Assembly (NCBI RefSeq): GCF_002139915.1
Contig: NZ_CP018788.1
Coordinates: 1,364,001-1,428,000, forward strand
Direction: 5' to 3'
Origin: Campylobacter devanensis
Lineage (GTDB): Bacteria; Campylobacterota; Campylobacteria; Campylobacterales; Campylobacteraceae
Length of the DNA: 64,000 nt
This document shows, piece after piece, positions 55,605 through 64,000 of this stretch. Under the pieces are notes generated by a model. The model searched no databases. It was not told the DNA's origin and saw only the letters and a list, made by a program, of their open reading frames with translations. Positions within the stretch are counted from its first letter, which is position 1. Each line of letters starts with the position of its first letter. A program made the translations under genes and the position numbers.

Positions 55605-57713
55605 ATGCCTATAAAACTTCTGCACAAAACCAAATCTAGAGCTAGATTTGGCTATGAAGGCAGTGTAGATCCTCTCTTGCTTAGAGTTGCTATAGACTCT
55701 TTGCCAAATGTGATAGATGTACGCATAAATGGGATAATCAAAAGTATAATTATAAGCTATGAAGGCTCATTAGATCAAATTCAAAATCAAATTTCAGATA
55801 TTTTAAAATCTAATGAAATCAAAAGCCAAAGCAAGAGCAAAAAAGATAGCTACATCGCACTAAGAAGCGAAATCCCAAGCTCATCTGAGGTGGTACGTGC
55901 TGCTAGTGCTTTAGCTATAGCTCCATTTCTTAGAAGTCCAGTGCTTAGTCTTAGTTTTAGCCTTTTAGCCTCCTTTCCATTGCTAAAAAGTGGATTAAAA
56001 GAGACATTTAGCGAAGGCATCACATCTCGTAGCCTTGAAGCTGCAGCCGTAGCAATTTCACTATATTTAAAAGACTATAAGGCAGCAAATTCAACCAATT
56101 TTATGCTGACTTTGGGTGAATATATAGAAGAGCTTACAATGTATAAAAGCGATGATCTTATCAAAGAACTAGCTAAGCAAAAAGGCGGTATGGCGTGGGT
56201 TGAGAGTATAACTGATAGCAAAGTAACACTGCGTCAAATTCCAAGTGATGATATACAAATTGGCGATATTGTAGTAGTAGGTGCTGGCGATACTATATAT
56301 ATAGATGGTCACATCATCGATGGAGAAGCTTTAATAAATCAAATTTCAATGACAGGAGAAGCTACTCCAGCTAGTAAAAGTAGAGGCGATAGAGTTCTAA
56401 GTGGTACAATAGTTCAAGAAGGTAAGATTAAAATCTGGGCTGAAGCTGTAGGCGATCACACTGCTACTAATCGCATAAAATCATATATCCAGTCCACACT
56501 AGATGAACGCTCAAACCAAGAATTAACTGCTTCAAAAATGGCAGACTCTTTAGTGCCAATTACTCTTAGTCTTGCTGGACTAAGCTATGCTATGACTGGC
56601 GAACTAGTGCGTGCTGCTAGCGTACTTCAAGCTGATTATTCTTGTGCTTTAAAACTCACTACTCCAGTAGCATTTAAATCAGCTATATCAAGTGCTGCTA
56701 AAGAGGGAATCATCGTAAAGGGTGCTAAAAGTTTAGAGAGTCTTCAGCTAAGTGAAATCTTTGTCTTTGATAAAACTGGAACGCTAACAAATGGCGATCT
56801 AGAAGTATTAAAAGTGCACTCATTTCATCAAGACTGGGATGCTAATCAAGTGTTAAATTTAGCAGCAAGTATTGAAGAACACTACTTTCATCCAGTAGCA
56901 CAAGCTGTAGTAAGAGCAGCTAAAGAGAATAATTTTGACCATTTTCATCATGATGAGGTAACATTTATAGTAGCTCATGGTGTAAAAAGTGAAGTAGGTA
57001 AAAAAAGTGTAGTAATTGGCTCAAGACACTTCTTAGAAGATGATGAGTGTATAAGCTTTCAAGAGCACTCTGAAGAGATAGATGAAATATTAAAAAATGG
57101 AGATACGCCTTTATTTATCGGATTTGATGGTAAACTATTAGGAGTTATACTGCTTAAAGATACTATTAGACCAAATTCCAAAGAGGCTCTAAAAAGACTT
57201 AAAAAAAGCGGTGTAAAAGAATTTATAATGCTTACTGGAGATAGTAAAAGTAAGGCAAAAGCCATTGCTAAAGAGCTTGGTATAACAAATTATTATGCAG
57301 AGCTACTACCGACTGACAAAGCTAAAATTCTAGATGAGATTATGCTAAAAGCAGCCAAACATGGTCAAAAAGTTGCTTTTGTAGGTGATGGAATAAATGA
57401 TGCTCCAGCACTAGTGCGAGCCGATATAGGTATTGGAATGCACAAAGGTGCTGACATAGCCAAAGCTAGCGCAGATGTAGTATTACTACGTGATGATATT
57501 GAGGCTGTAGCAGATGCTAGAGAGCTAGCTATATCTTGTCTATCAAAGGTTAATAATAGCTTTAAGGTCACAGTGGGGGTAAATTCACTCATATTGATAC
57601 TAGCAAGTTTAGGCAAACTCTCACCTATACAAACTGCCATAGCGCATAACGGTACAACAATAGCTTTATTGCTTAACGCACTTAGGCGAATTCGTATCAA
57701 GAGGGATGGATAA
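55605..57713 (+). CDS. P1B-type metal ATPase, FezB-like (SCA motif)
   Basis: 702 aa. The N-terminal HMA-like fold lacks CxxC and starts HKTKSRARFGYEG. The actuator has TGEA (250-253). The membrane metal site is YSCALKLTTP (Ser346-Cys347-Ala348) instead of CPC or SPC. The phosphorylation site is DKTGT (Asp389), HP 429-430, and GDGINDAP from 594. The C-terminus AHNGTTIALLLNALR is typical. To my knowledge an SCA-type site marks the P1B-6 group, whose member FezB builds ferrosomes; the likely substrate is iron. Not a CopA/ZntA/CcoI type. Overlaps the next ORF by 1 base. Confidence 0.8.
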   Translation: MPIKLLHKTKSRARFGYEGSVDPLLLRVAIDSLPNVIDVRINGIIKSIIISYEGSLDQIQNQISDILKSNEIKSQSKSKKDSYIALRSEIPSSSEVVRAASALAIAPFLRSPVLSLSFSLLASFPLLKSGLKETFSEGITSRSLEAAAVAISLYLKDYKAANSTNFMLTLGEYIEELTMYKSDDLIKELAKQKGGMAWVESITDSKVTLRQIPSDDIQIGDIVVVGAGDTIYIDGHIIDGEALINQISMTGEATPASKSRGDRVLSGTIVQEGKIKIWAEAVGDHTATNRIKSYIQSTLDERSNQELTASKMADSLVPITLSLAGLSYAMTGELVRAASVLQADYSCALKLTTPVAFKSAISSAAKEGIIVKGAKSLESLQLSEIFVFDKTGTLTNGDLEVLKVHSFHQDWDANQVLNLAASIEEHYFHPVAQAVVRAAKENNFDHFHHDEVTFIVAHGVKSEVGKKSVVIGSRHFLEDDECISFQEHSEEIDEILKNGDTPLFIGFDGKLLGVILLKDTIRPNSKEALKRLKKSGVKEFIMLTGDSKSKAKAIAKELGITNYYAELLPTDKAKILDEIMLKAAKHGQKVAFVGDGINDAPALVRADIGIGMHKGADIAKASADVVLLRDDIEAVADARELAISCLSKVNNSFKVTVGVNSLILILASLGKLSPIQTAIAHNGTTIALLLNALRRIRIKRDG

Positions 57714-57832
57714 TGCCAATTTTAATTGCTATAGGAGTGATTGGTAGCCTAGTATTGAGCGTGCAAACTAATCTAAGAGCATATAAAAAAATCAAAAATA
57801 GGAAAAGAAATGAACGCAGTAAAAGAGCTTAA
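57713..57832 (+). CDS. 39-aa single-TM protein
   Basis: Its ATG shares a base with the ATPase stop (TAATG). One TM segment (ILIAIGVIGSLVLSV) is followed by a very basic tail (KKIKNRKRNERSKR). It overlaps the next gene by 23 bases. Short, but coupling and a clear TM-plus-basic design support it. Confidence 0.5.
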   Translation: MPILIAIGVIGSLVLSVQTNLRAYKKIKNRKRNERSKRA

Positions 57833-58022
57833 AAAACCAAAAATTAGCCTAGAGACTAAAAGAGAAATAGCAAAGATTGGTATGAGTAGTAGCCTGCTTT
57901 TAACCGCTAGTACGGCACTATTTATGAAAAATAAAACCGCCAAAGCTGTACATATTGTAAGCGGTGTAGCGCTAGTAGGATTTTGCCTATATCACGCATC
58001 GCTTTATCCTAAAGGGAAATAA
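57810..58022 (+). CDS. Small two-TM membrane protein
   Basis: 70 aa. A basic start (MNAVKELKKPKISLETKREI) is followed by two short hydrophobic helices (MSSSLLLTASTALFM and VHIVSGVALVGFCLYH) joined by a lysine-rich turn, forming a helical hairpin. RBS AGGAAAAG. Last gene of the cluster; role unknown. Confidence 0.65.
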   Translation: MNAVKELKKPKISLETKREIAKIGMSSSLLLTASTALFMKNKTAKAVHIVSGVALVGFCLYHASLYPKGK

Positions 58023-58036
58023 AAATTATCACTAAG

Positions 58037-58079
58037 TATGAAAGTGTAGTAGTATAAAAATTATAACTATGCTTTCATA
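58037..58079. terminator. Inverted repeat after the ferrosome-like cluster
   Basis: TATGAAAG (58037-58044) and CTTTCATA (58072-58079) enclose a further AT-rich partial stem (TAGTATAA against TTATAACTA). It lies between two convergent operons, so it may terminate both. Confidence 0.4.
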
Positions 58080-58130
58080 ATACATATAAAATAGCATTTC
58101 TTATATTGCCGCTTTGCTTAAACTCAAAAA

Positions 58131-58364
58131 TTAATCTGGCGGCCTATAACCCCTATCTTTATCACGCTTTTTCATTAGATCCTTTTTACGATTTTCTAAA
58201 TTTATGGCATCATTTAATGCATCTTCACTATCAAATTTAGTACCATCTAAAAATTTTGAATAATCATCAAATTGTCTAGTTTTTACTCCCCACAAAAGTC
58301 CAAAAAGCGCAGCAGCACCAAGTAAAGTAGAGATCCCTAGCATTATAGCTATTACACCACTCAT
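58131..58364 (-). CDS. ccoS: cbb3-type cytochrome oxidase assembly protein CcoS
   Basis: 77 aa. One TM segment (VIAIMLGISTLLGAAALFGLLW) is followed by the diagnostic KTRQFDDYSKFLDGTKFD. CcoS is needed for heme/copper assembly of the cbb3 oxidase. It lies 2 bases after ccoI on the same strand. Confidence 0.92.
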   Translation of the reverse strand: MSGVIAIMLGISTLLGAAALFGLLWGVKTRQFDDYSKFLDGTKFDSEDALNDAINLENRKKDLMKKRDKDRGYRPPD

Positions 58365-58366
58365 TT

Positions 58367-60724
58367 TTATCCTTTTAATTTGATTTTTGTAGAGTTTAAT
58401 ACCACTATAATGGAGCTAAGCGACATCGATATTGCCGCAAATAGCGGGATAATAAACCCAGCCATAGCTAGTGGAATAGTAAGGGCATTGTATATTAAAG
58501 TAAAACCTAAATTTTGCTTAATAGTTTTAAATGTCAATCTTGAAAGATTAAGCGCTTTTACAAGTGAGCTTAAATTATCATCTAGCAGTACTACATCGCT
58601 TCTTTCAACGCTAATTTGCGCTCCACTACCCATACAAATACCCACACTAGCCATACTTAGCGCAACCACATCATTAACCCCATCTCCTACCATAACTACT
58701 GGAGTTTTTGCGTTTAATTCCTTAATTATTTGCGATTTTTGCAATGGATCTTTATTAGCATAAAACTCGCTAATTCCTAATCTTTTAGCTATCTTGCTAG
58801 CAGTAATTTCATTATCTCCGGTTAGCATCACAACTTTATATCCACTATTTTGTAAAGACCTAATCACATCTACAGATTCATCCCTTAATTCATCTTCAAG
58901 TTCAAATTTAGCCACAACCTCGCCATCTATAGCAAAATAATAATTAAGCCCATTATCCTCAAACTCCCCAAATCCTAACTTACTCATAAATCGCGAACTA
59001 CCACCATAAATAGTTAAATCGCCATATTTTGCACTCATTCCTAGACCGCTATAGCTTGTTATATCGCTCAAATTTAGCTGTTTACTAATACTAAAATCCC
59101 TAATAGCCACACTTACTGGATGAGTAGAAGCAAGAGCTAAAGAGTATAATAAAGATGAATTATACTCTTTTAGTTTTATTGCTTTAATTACACTTAGTTT
59201 TGATTTTGATAAAGTGCCAGTCTTATCAAAAACTACACAATCACACTTTGCTAAACTCTCAATTACCTTAGCTTCTTTAAAGATTATTCCACCACGCATT
59301 GCGCTACCTAAAGCTATTAAAGTAGCTACTGGAGTAGCAAGGCTTAAAGCACACGGACAAGCGATGATAATCACACTAATAGCTACTATAATTGCTACAC
59401 TAATCTCTCCAGAATTAAATAGCCATACCCCAAATGTCCCAAGTCCTAAAAGCAAAATCACTAAAGAGAATTTGGCCGAAATTTGATTAGCTAAAAGCTC
59501 TATTTTTGGTTTTTTAAAGCTTGCTTTATTTAAAAGATTTATAATCTTACTAAGAACTGAACTTTTAAAAAGCTCAGTTGCTTCATACTCTACACTTCCA
59601 TCTATACACATAGCCCCGCTTATGATCTTCTTATCAGGACCAATCAACACCGGCAAGCTCTCTCCGGTAATGCTACTCAAATCAAAGCTACCAGCCCCAC
59701 TAACTACACTACCATCAATCATTACACGCTCACCGCTACGCACTTTGATGATATCTCCTAATTTTACATCATTGACATCTTTTAACTCAAATTTATCATT
59801 AGATTTTACATAAATTTGATTTACCAAAAGAGAGCCAAGCAGATCAAGAGTATCTATTGATTTTTTCTTGCTAATAACCTCAAGAAATTTACCAATAAAT
59901 ACAAAAGTAATAATCATCGCTACAGAGTCAAAATATACCTCGCCATTTCTACTAAGCATCGCATATACCGAATAAAAATACGCTATACTTGCTCCAGCAG
60001 CAATACTTAAATCCATATTGGCTTGGCGATTTTTAATAGCATAATATGCCCCTTTAAAAAACTCACTACCAGTATAAAAAAGTACCGGCGAGGCCAAAAT
60101 AAACTCTGCAAAATGTAAGATATCTTTTATATCCTTACTCATTCCACTAAAGTATCCGCCATATAAGGCTACAGCCACCCACATAATATTCATCGTACAA
60201 AATATCCCTACAAGCATCTTAGCGTAAAACTCTCTACGCTTTTGACTTGCTCTTGCATCGGCTTTTTGTGGATCATATGGGATTGGGGTATAGCCAATAG
60301 AGCTGATTTTATGCAAAATTTGATCTAATGTGATAATGCTATCATCCCATTTTATATGCGCTTTTTGACTGGCTGAATTTAGCGATACTTCTATAATTCC
60401 ATCGCTTGAGATTAATACTTTTTCATTTAACCATACACAAGCCGAGCAATGAATTCCCTCTATAATTATATAAATTTCACAAAATCCATCACTATTTTTG
60501 ACATAATTTTTATAAAATGTCTCAGTATCAATTTTAGTTAAATTTGGTGCTTTGAAATGTTTTTGATTGCCTAATTTATCGTAGAATTCGGATAGATTAT
60601 GAGAATTTAAAAACCCATATACATTCATACATCCATTACAGCAAAACTCATGTCCGCTATCATCTTTTATAGCAACACTTTGATCAAACTCACCCTTACA
60701 ATGTAAACAGATAAAATTTCCCAT
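58367..60724 (-). CDS. ccoI: Copper P-type ATPase for cbb3 oxidase maturation (CcoI)
   Basis: 785 aa. An N-terminal zinc-finger-like region (CLHCKGEF, FCCNGCMNVY) and an HMA domain with HCSACVW (Cys93, Cys96) precede eight TM segments. The copper site is IIACPCALSLATP, the phosphorylation loop VVFDKTGTLSKS, and GDGVNDVVAL follows later. The CPC motif and ccoS as neighbour mark the CcoI/FixI/CtpA type that delivers copper for cbb3 oxidase rather than detoxifying it. Contrast with the SCA-type ATPase next door. Confidence 0.92.
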   Translation of the reverse strand: MGNFICLHCKGEFDQSVAIKDDSGHEFCCNGCMNVYGFLNSHNLSEFYDKLGNQKHFKAPNLTKIDTETFYKNYVKNSDGFCEIYIIIEGIHCSACVWLNEKVLISSDGIIEVSLNSASQKAHIKWDDSIITLDQILHKISSIGYTPIPYDPQKADARASQKRREFYAKMLVGIFCTMNIMWVAVALYGGYFSGMSKDIKDILHFAEFILASPVLFYTGSEFFKGAYYAIKNRQANMDLSIAAGASIAYFYSVYAMLSRNGEVYFDSVAMIITFVFIGKFLEVISKKKSIDTLDLLGSLLVNQIYVKSNDKFELKDVNDVKLGDIIKVRSGERVMIDGSVVSGAGSFDLSSITGESLPVLIGPDKKIISGAMCIDGSVEYEATELFKSSVLSKIINLLNKASFKKPKIELLANQISAKFSLVILLLGLGTFGVWLFNSGEISVAIIVAISVIIIACPCALSLATPVATLIALGSAMRGGIIFKEAKVIESLAKCDCVVFDKTGTLSKSKLSVIKAIKLKEYNSSLLYSLALASTHPVSVAIRDFSISKQLNLSDITSYSGLGMSAKYGDLTIYGGSSRFMSKLGFGEFEDNGLNYYFAIDGEVVAKFELEDELRDESVDVIRSLQNSGYKVVMLTGDNEITASKIAKRLGISEFYANKDPLQKSQIIKELNAKTPVVMVGDGVNDVVALSMASVGICMGSGAQISVERSDVVLLDDNLSSLVKALNLSRLTFKTIKQNLGFTLIYNALTIPLAMAGFIIPLFAAISMSLSSIIVVLNSTKIKLKG

Positions 60725-60864
60725 ACTAGCCCTAAATTTTTATAAGATTTTATAATAAATTTACTTACATATCGCTCATAAACTCAAATTTAGCCTACAA
60801 AATCCATCTAATTTTTAAGCAAATTTAGGCTAAAATTAACTCTATACTTCCAAAAAGGGCAAAA

Positions 60865-61794
60865 ATGCGTGGATATAAGATTTTTTCTGGGACAGCAAAT
60901 GTAGAGTTTTCAAAAATGGTGGCTAAATATCTTGGAATTCCGCTTAGCGAAGCTAGTATAAAGAGATTTAGCGATGGAGAGATTAGCGTACAAATAGGCG
61001 AAAGTGTGCGGGGTAAAGATGTTTTTATCATTCAGCCAACCTGTGCTCCAGCCAATATAAACCTAATGGAGCTACTAATCCTAACTGATGCTCTAAAACG
61101 CTCAAGTGCAAGCTCTATAACAGCAGTGGTGCCATACTTTGGCTATGCTAGACAAGATAGAAAAGCTGCTCCAAGAGTACCAATTACAGCTAAATTAGTA
61201 GCAAATATGATGCAAACCGCTGGCATAGATAGAGTAGTAACTATGGATCTTCACGCTGGGCAAATTCAAGGATTTTTTGATATTCCAGTAGATAATCTTT
61301 ATGGAACTATTGTATTTTTAGACTATGTAAAGAGTAAAAATCTTAAAAATCCTATTGTGGCAAGCCCTGATGTAGGTGGCGTAGCACGTGCTAGAAGCCT
61401 AGCTAAAAGCTTAAATCTAGATATGGTGATTGTAGATAAACGCCGCGAAAAAGCAAACGAGAGCGAAGTTATGAATATCATAGGCGATGTAAATGGCAAG
61501 GATGTAATCTTAATCGATGATATGATCGATACAGCAGGCACAATAGTCAAAGCCGCTGAAGTATTTAAGAAAAATGGCGCCACAAGCGTAATGGCCTTTT
61601 GTACTCATCCGGTTTTAAGCGGGCCTGCGTATGATAGGATAAATAGCGGAGCCTTAGATGAGCTAGTCACGACTGATACCATCCCACTCAAAGAGCAAAG
61701 CCCATATATCAAGGTTTTAACCACAGCGCCACTATTTGGCGAGGTAATCCGCAGAGTATATCACGATGAGAGCGTAAATAGCCTATTTTCGTAA
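60865..61794 (+). CDS. prs: Ribose-phosphate pyrophosphokinase
   Basis: 309 aa. Makes PRPP from ribose-5-phosphate and ATP. Signatures: FSGTANVEFSKMVAKYLG, the ATP-loop region FGYARQDRK, DLHAGQIQGFFDIPVDNLY and the PRPP-binding VILIDDMIDTAGTI. Length is normal. It is divergent from ccoI. A perfect hairpin follows. Confidence 0.97.
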   Translation: MRGYKIFSGTANVEFSKMVAKYLGIPLSEASIKRFSDGEISVQIGESVRGKDVFIIQPTCAPANINLMELLILTDALKRSSASSITAVVPYFGYARQDRKAAPRVPITAKLVANMMQTAGIDRVVTMDLHAGQIQGFFDIPVDNLYGTIVFLDYVKSKNLKNPIVASPDVGGVARARSLAKSLNLDMVIVDKRREKANESEVMNIIGDVNGKDVILIDDMIDTAGTIVKAAEVFKKNGATSVMAFCTHPVLSGPAYDRINSGALDELVTTDTIPLKEQSPYIKVLTTAPLFGEVIRRVYHDESVNSLFS

Positions 61795-61872
61795 AAAATT
61801 ATGGATTTTAATGCAAAAGTCTATCTTTTATCATTTAATTAAATAAAATAGTTTTACTCATTATGATTTAAA

Positions 61873-61911
61873 ATGTATTAGCCTTAAATAAAACATTCAA
61901 GGCTAATACAT
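61873..61911. terminator. Bidirectional terminator between prs and ctsF
   Basis: ATGTATTAGCCTT (61873-61885) and AAGGCTAATACAT (61899-61911) are perfect 13-bp arms with a 13-base loop, between convergent genes. Confidence 0.7.
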
Positions 61912-61934
61912 AAAGTATAAGTTAAATAAATAAA

Positions 61935-63062
61935 TCAATACAACCCAGAACCACTAGAGAGTTCCCAAAGTGGCATAAAAATTCCAAGCCCCAAAAGTAG
62001 TACTGCCCCAGCTATTGCTATTAATAAAACTGGCTCTAAACTCCCATTTAACCCATCGATAAGCGTGTCATATTTTTGCTTATAAAACTTTGATACATGA
62101 GCAAACATCTCATCAATTACTCCGCTTGTTTGTCCAGCCTTTATAATCTGGATAGCTATTTTCTCATATACATGAGCACCTTCAAAAGCCTTGCTAAGCG
62201 TCTGCCCGCTATGGATATCCATTGCTACAAAAGCGATTTTACTGCTTATATAACTATTTTCTACAACACCATTTGCGATATTTATAGCCTTATCAATTGA
62301 CATTCCAGCACTTATCAATCGTGATAAAAGCAGACTAAATTTAGTCAATGAACTATATAAAATCAACCCCTTAAGCAATGGAATTTTAAGCAAAAAATTA
62401 TCAAATTTTATCCTAAATTTAGAGTTAAATCTATAAAAATACCAAATCAAAAATCCAATAAAAATTATCCCAAATAATGCCAAAAATCCATAACCAGCAA
62501 TAAAACTCTCAAGCCCTAAAAGTATTCTAGTAGCCAGCGGAAGCTCTCCGCCTATAGCTGCAAATACTCCAGCAAATGATGGTACTACCATCACAATTAA
62601 TAGATTAAACGCTATTATCAAAGAGAGTAAAACTATCATAGGATAACGAAGCGCTCTTTTAAATTTTGCCTTATTTTCTGCCATCTCGTTGAGCATATCA
62701 CTAAGCATAAAAAGCGCCTCAGGCAACCGTCCGCTATTTTGTCCCAGAGCAAACATCGCTACGCTAACTGCTCCTAGTTCACTTTTAAACCCGCTAAGAG
62801 CTTGCTCAAGACTCAGGCCAGAGTTCAAATCTGAGCTAATATCATCTAAAATTTTCCTAAGTATAGGGTTATGGCACCCTTGCGCCACGCTAGAAAAAGC
62901 CTCAAGAACACTTACTCCAGCCTCCATTAAGGTTCCAATCTGCCTAATATAAATAGCTAAAACTCTGTTATCAATCCGCCTAAATTTTGCTCCAAGCCCA
63001 ACTTTACTCTCCTCACTAATAGCAAATAATCTCGCCGCTTGAAGATAAAATCTCTTTAGCAT
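61935..63062 (-). CDS. ctsF: Type II secretion/transformation membrane protein (GspF/CtsF-like)
   Basis: 375 aa inner-membrane platform protein with three TM regions and two GspF repeats, each with an acidic helix: first YIRQIGTLMEAGVSVLEAF, second FSLLLSRLISAGMSIDKAI. Campylobacter uses these genes for DNA uptake (cts) rather than classical secretion. It follows the ctsE-like ATPase gene by about 90 bases on the same strand. Confidence 0.85.
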   Translation of the reverse strand: MLKRFYLQAARLFAISEESKVGLGAKFRRIDNRVLAIYIRQIGTLMEAGVSVLEAFSSVAQGCHNPILRKILDDISSDLNSGLSLEQALSGFKSELGAVSVAMFALGQNSGRLPEALFMLSDMLNEMAENKAKFKRALRYPMIVLLSLIIAFNLLIVMVVPSFAGVFAAIGGELPLATRILLGLESFIAGYGFLALFGIIFIGFLIWYFYRFNSKFRIKFDNFLLKIPLLKGLILYSSLTKFSLLLSRLISAGMSIDKAINIANGVVENSYISSKIAFVAMDIHSGQTLSKAFEGAHVYEKIAIQIIKAGQTSGVIDEMFAHVSKFYKQKYDTLIDGLNGSLEPVLLIAIAGAVLLLGLGIFMPLWELSSGSGLY

Positions 63063-63150
63063 TTTCTAAATTTGATGCAGTAATAGTACGAGTTATTATA
63101 GCATTATTGGTAATAATTCTAGCATTATATCGTCTCATTGTCTTAACTAA

Positions 63151-64000
63151 TTAAATCAGGCTTAATATCTCTTCAAGACTAGTAACTCCACTATCTACTA
63201 GCTCCATAGCACTTACTTCCATAGGGATAAAACCTTCACGCTTAGCCTCTGCTAGAATAATCCCACTAGACTCGCCACGAGCCATAAGCGAAGCTAAATT
63301 CGCACTAATTTCTAAAACCTCACTAATGACAACTCTACCACTATATCCAGTTCCTACACAGTTAGGGCAACCATGAGCCTTATATCGTCCATCCTCAACC
63401 ATCTCTTTGCAATACAAGCAAAGCTTTCTAGCCAAACGCTGTGCCATAATCGCTATAATAGCACCACTAATAAGATAACGCTCCAACCCCATATCCATCA
63501 TTCTATCTATAGCACTAATAGCATTATTAGTATGTAATGTACTAAGTACCAAATGGCCAGTAAGAGCTGCGCCCACAGCTGTACGCAAACTTTGATAATC
63601 CCTAATCTCACCTATCATTATAATATCTGGATCTTGTCGAAGCGCTGAACGCAACGCCTCTTCAAAACTAATTGCGCTTCTATGCCCAACAGCAACTTGC
63701 TGAAGATAGCTCATTTGATACTCTACTGGCTCTTCTATGGTAATAATCTTTTTAGTTGGCCCTTTTAGCTCATTAAGTGCTGAGTAAATAGTAGTAGTTT
63801 TACCGCTTCCTGTTGGACCAGTAACTAAAATCATTCCATAGTTTTTATAAATCGCACGCTTTAAAGTGCTAAAATTCAACTCATTTAATCCTAAATTTTG
63901 CAAATTTACAATCATCTTATGACTATCAAGAATCCTAAGCACTACACTTTGCCCATCAATAATAGGCAAAACTGAAATTCTAAAATCAATACTTCTGCCA
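63151..64000 (-). CDS. ctsE: Type II secretion/transformation ATPase (GspE/CtsE-like), partial
   Basis: C-terminal part of about 282 residues; the frame runs open through the window edge (GRSIDFRISVLPIIDGQ), so the N-terminus is missing. Walker A is VTGPTGSGKTTT, the Asp box and Walker B QDPDIIMIGEIRD, and the zinc-binding cysteines CLYCKEM and HGCPNCVG are typical of GspE/PulE. It powers the pseudopilus-like DNA-uptake machine with CtsF. Confidence 0.88.
   Translation of the reverse strand, partial: GRSIDFRISVLPIIDGQSVVLRILDSHKMIVNLQNLGLNELNFSTLKRAIYKNYGMILVTGPTGSGKTTTIYSALNELKGPTKKIITIEEPVEYQMSYLQQVAVGHRSAISFEEALRSALRQDPDIIMIGEIRDYQSLRTAVGAALTGHLVLSTLHTNNAISAIDRMMDMGLERYLISGAIIAIMAQRLARKLCLYCKEMVEDGRYKAHGCPNCVGTGYSGRVVISEVLEISANLASLMARGESSGIILAEAKREGFIPMEVSAMELVDSGVTSLEEILSLI

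Noticed and set aside
55605-57713. Copper exporter CopA as the identity of the ATPase
   Set aside because: It lacks both the CxxC metal-binding loop and the CPC membrane motif.

Overview
The window looks like chromosomal DNA of a Campylobacter species. It is AT-rich, with short intergenic gaps and mostly TAA/TAG stops. Several gene neighbourhoods match Campylobacter order as I remember it: gyrA, an LPP20-type lipoprotein, flgR, asd; rpsB, tsf and an ABC ATPase; petABC; hemE beside a radical SAM gene; pseC, dcd and accBC; ccoI with ccoS; and ctsE/ctsF-type transformation genes. The intact biotin operon, the pseC gene and the gene content suggest a fetus/hyointestinalis/lanienae-type Campylobacter rather than C. 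jejuni, but the species is an inference. No database search was possible, so all family assignments come from reading motifs.

Layout. 1-6.1 kb is housekeeping: dnaX end, lepA, two small lipoproteins, a tautomerase, comF, pseC, dcd. 6.2-11 kb interrupts the dcd-accB neighbourhood with a DASS-type carboxylate transporter. It is followed by decayed DNA: a TPR-protein stub, an MFS pseudogene, a dnaG remnant with a duplicated start region, and a modB remnant. 11-19.5 kb holds accBC, a Tat-exported PhoX phosphatase and the biotin genes bioDA and bioFGC. 19.6-28.6 kb holds an ABC ATPase, tsf, rpsB, pgeF, ribE, mnmG and the bc1 complex petABC. 28.8-30.6 kb is again decayed (outer-membrane protein pseudogene, integrase remnant) around tRNA-Gln and initiator tRNA-Met. 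30.6-38.9 kb holds gyrA to the radical SAM gene. tRNA-Asn at 39.0 kb is the attachment site of a 4.3 kb integrative element ending at 43,385.

44.3-50.0 kb is a phosphate system: pstSCAB followed by a response regulator and sensor kinase. PstS is circularly permuted. Its promoter and the phoX promoter 35 kb away share the same four-half-site pattern with identical spacing, so uptake and phosphatase genes probably form one regulon. 50.1-53.3 kb holds an MFS transporter, moeA and an unrecognised gene.

53.7-58.0 kb is the most unusual region. It is an eight-gene, tightly overlapping cluster behind Fur-box-like sites. It encodes an HMA-like protein, a ferritin-like protein with a C-terminal hydrophobic segment, several small glycine-rich membrane proteins, and a P1B-type ATPase with an SCA membrane motif and no CPC. 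The layout resembles the fez (ferrosome) operons that build membrane-bounded iron organelles, and I propose it as a candidate ferrosome locus with extra components. After it come ccoS, the copper ATPase ccoI, prs, and the end of a type II secretion/transformation operon (ctsF, partial ctsE). I saw no rRNA and no CRISPR array.
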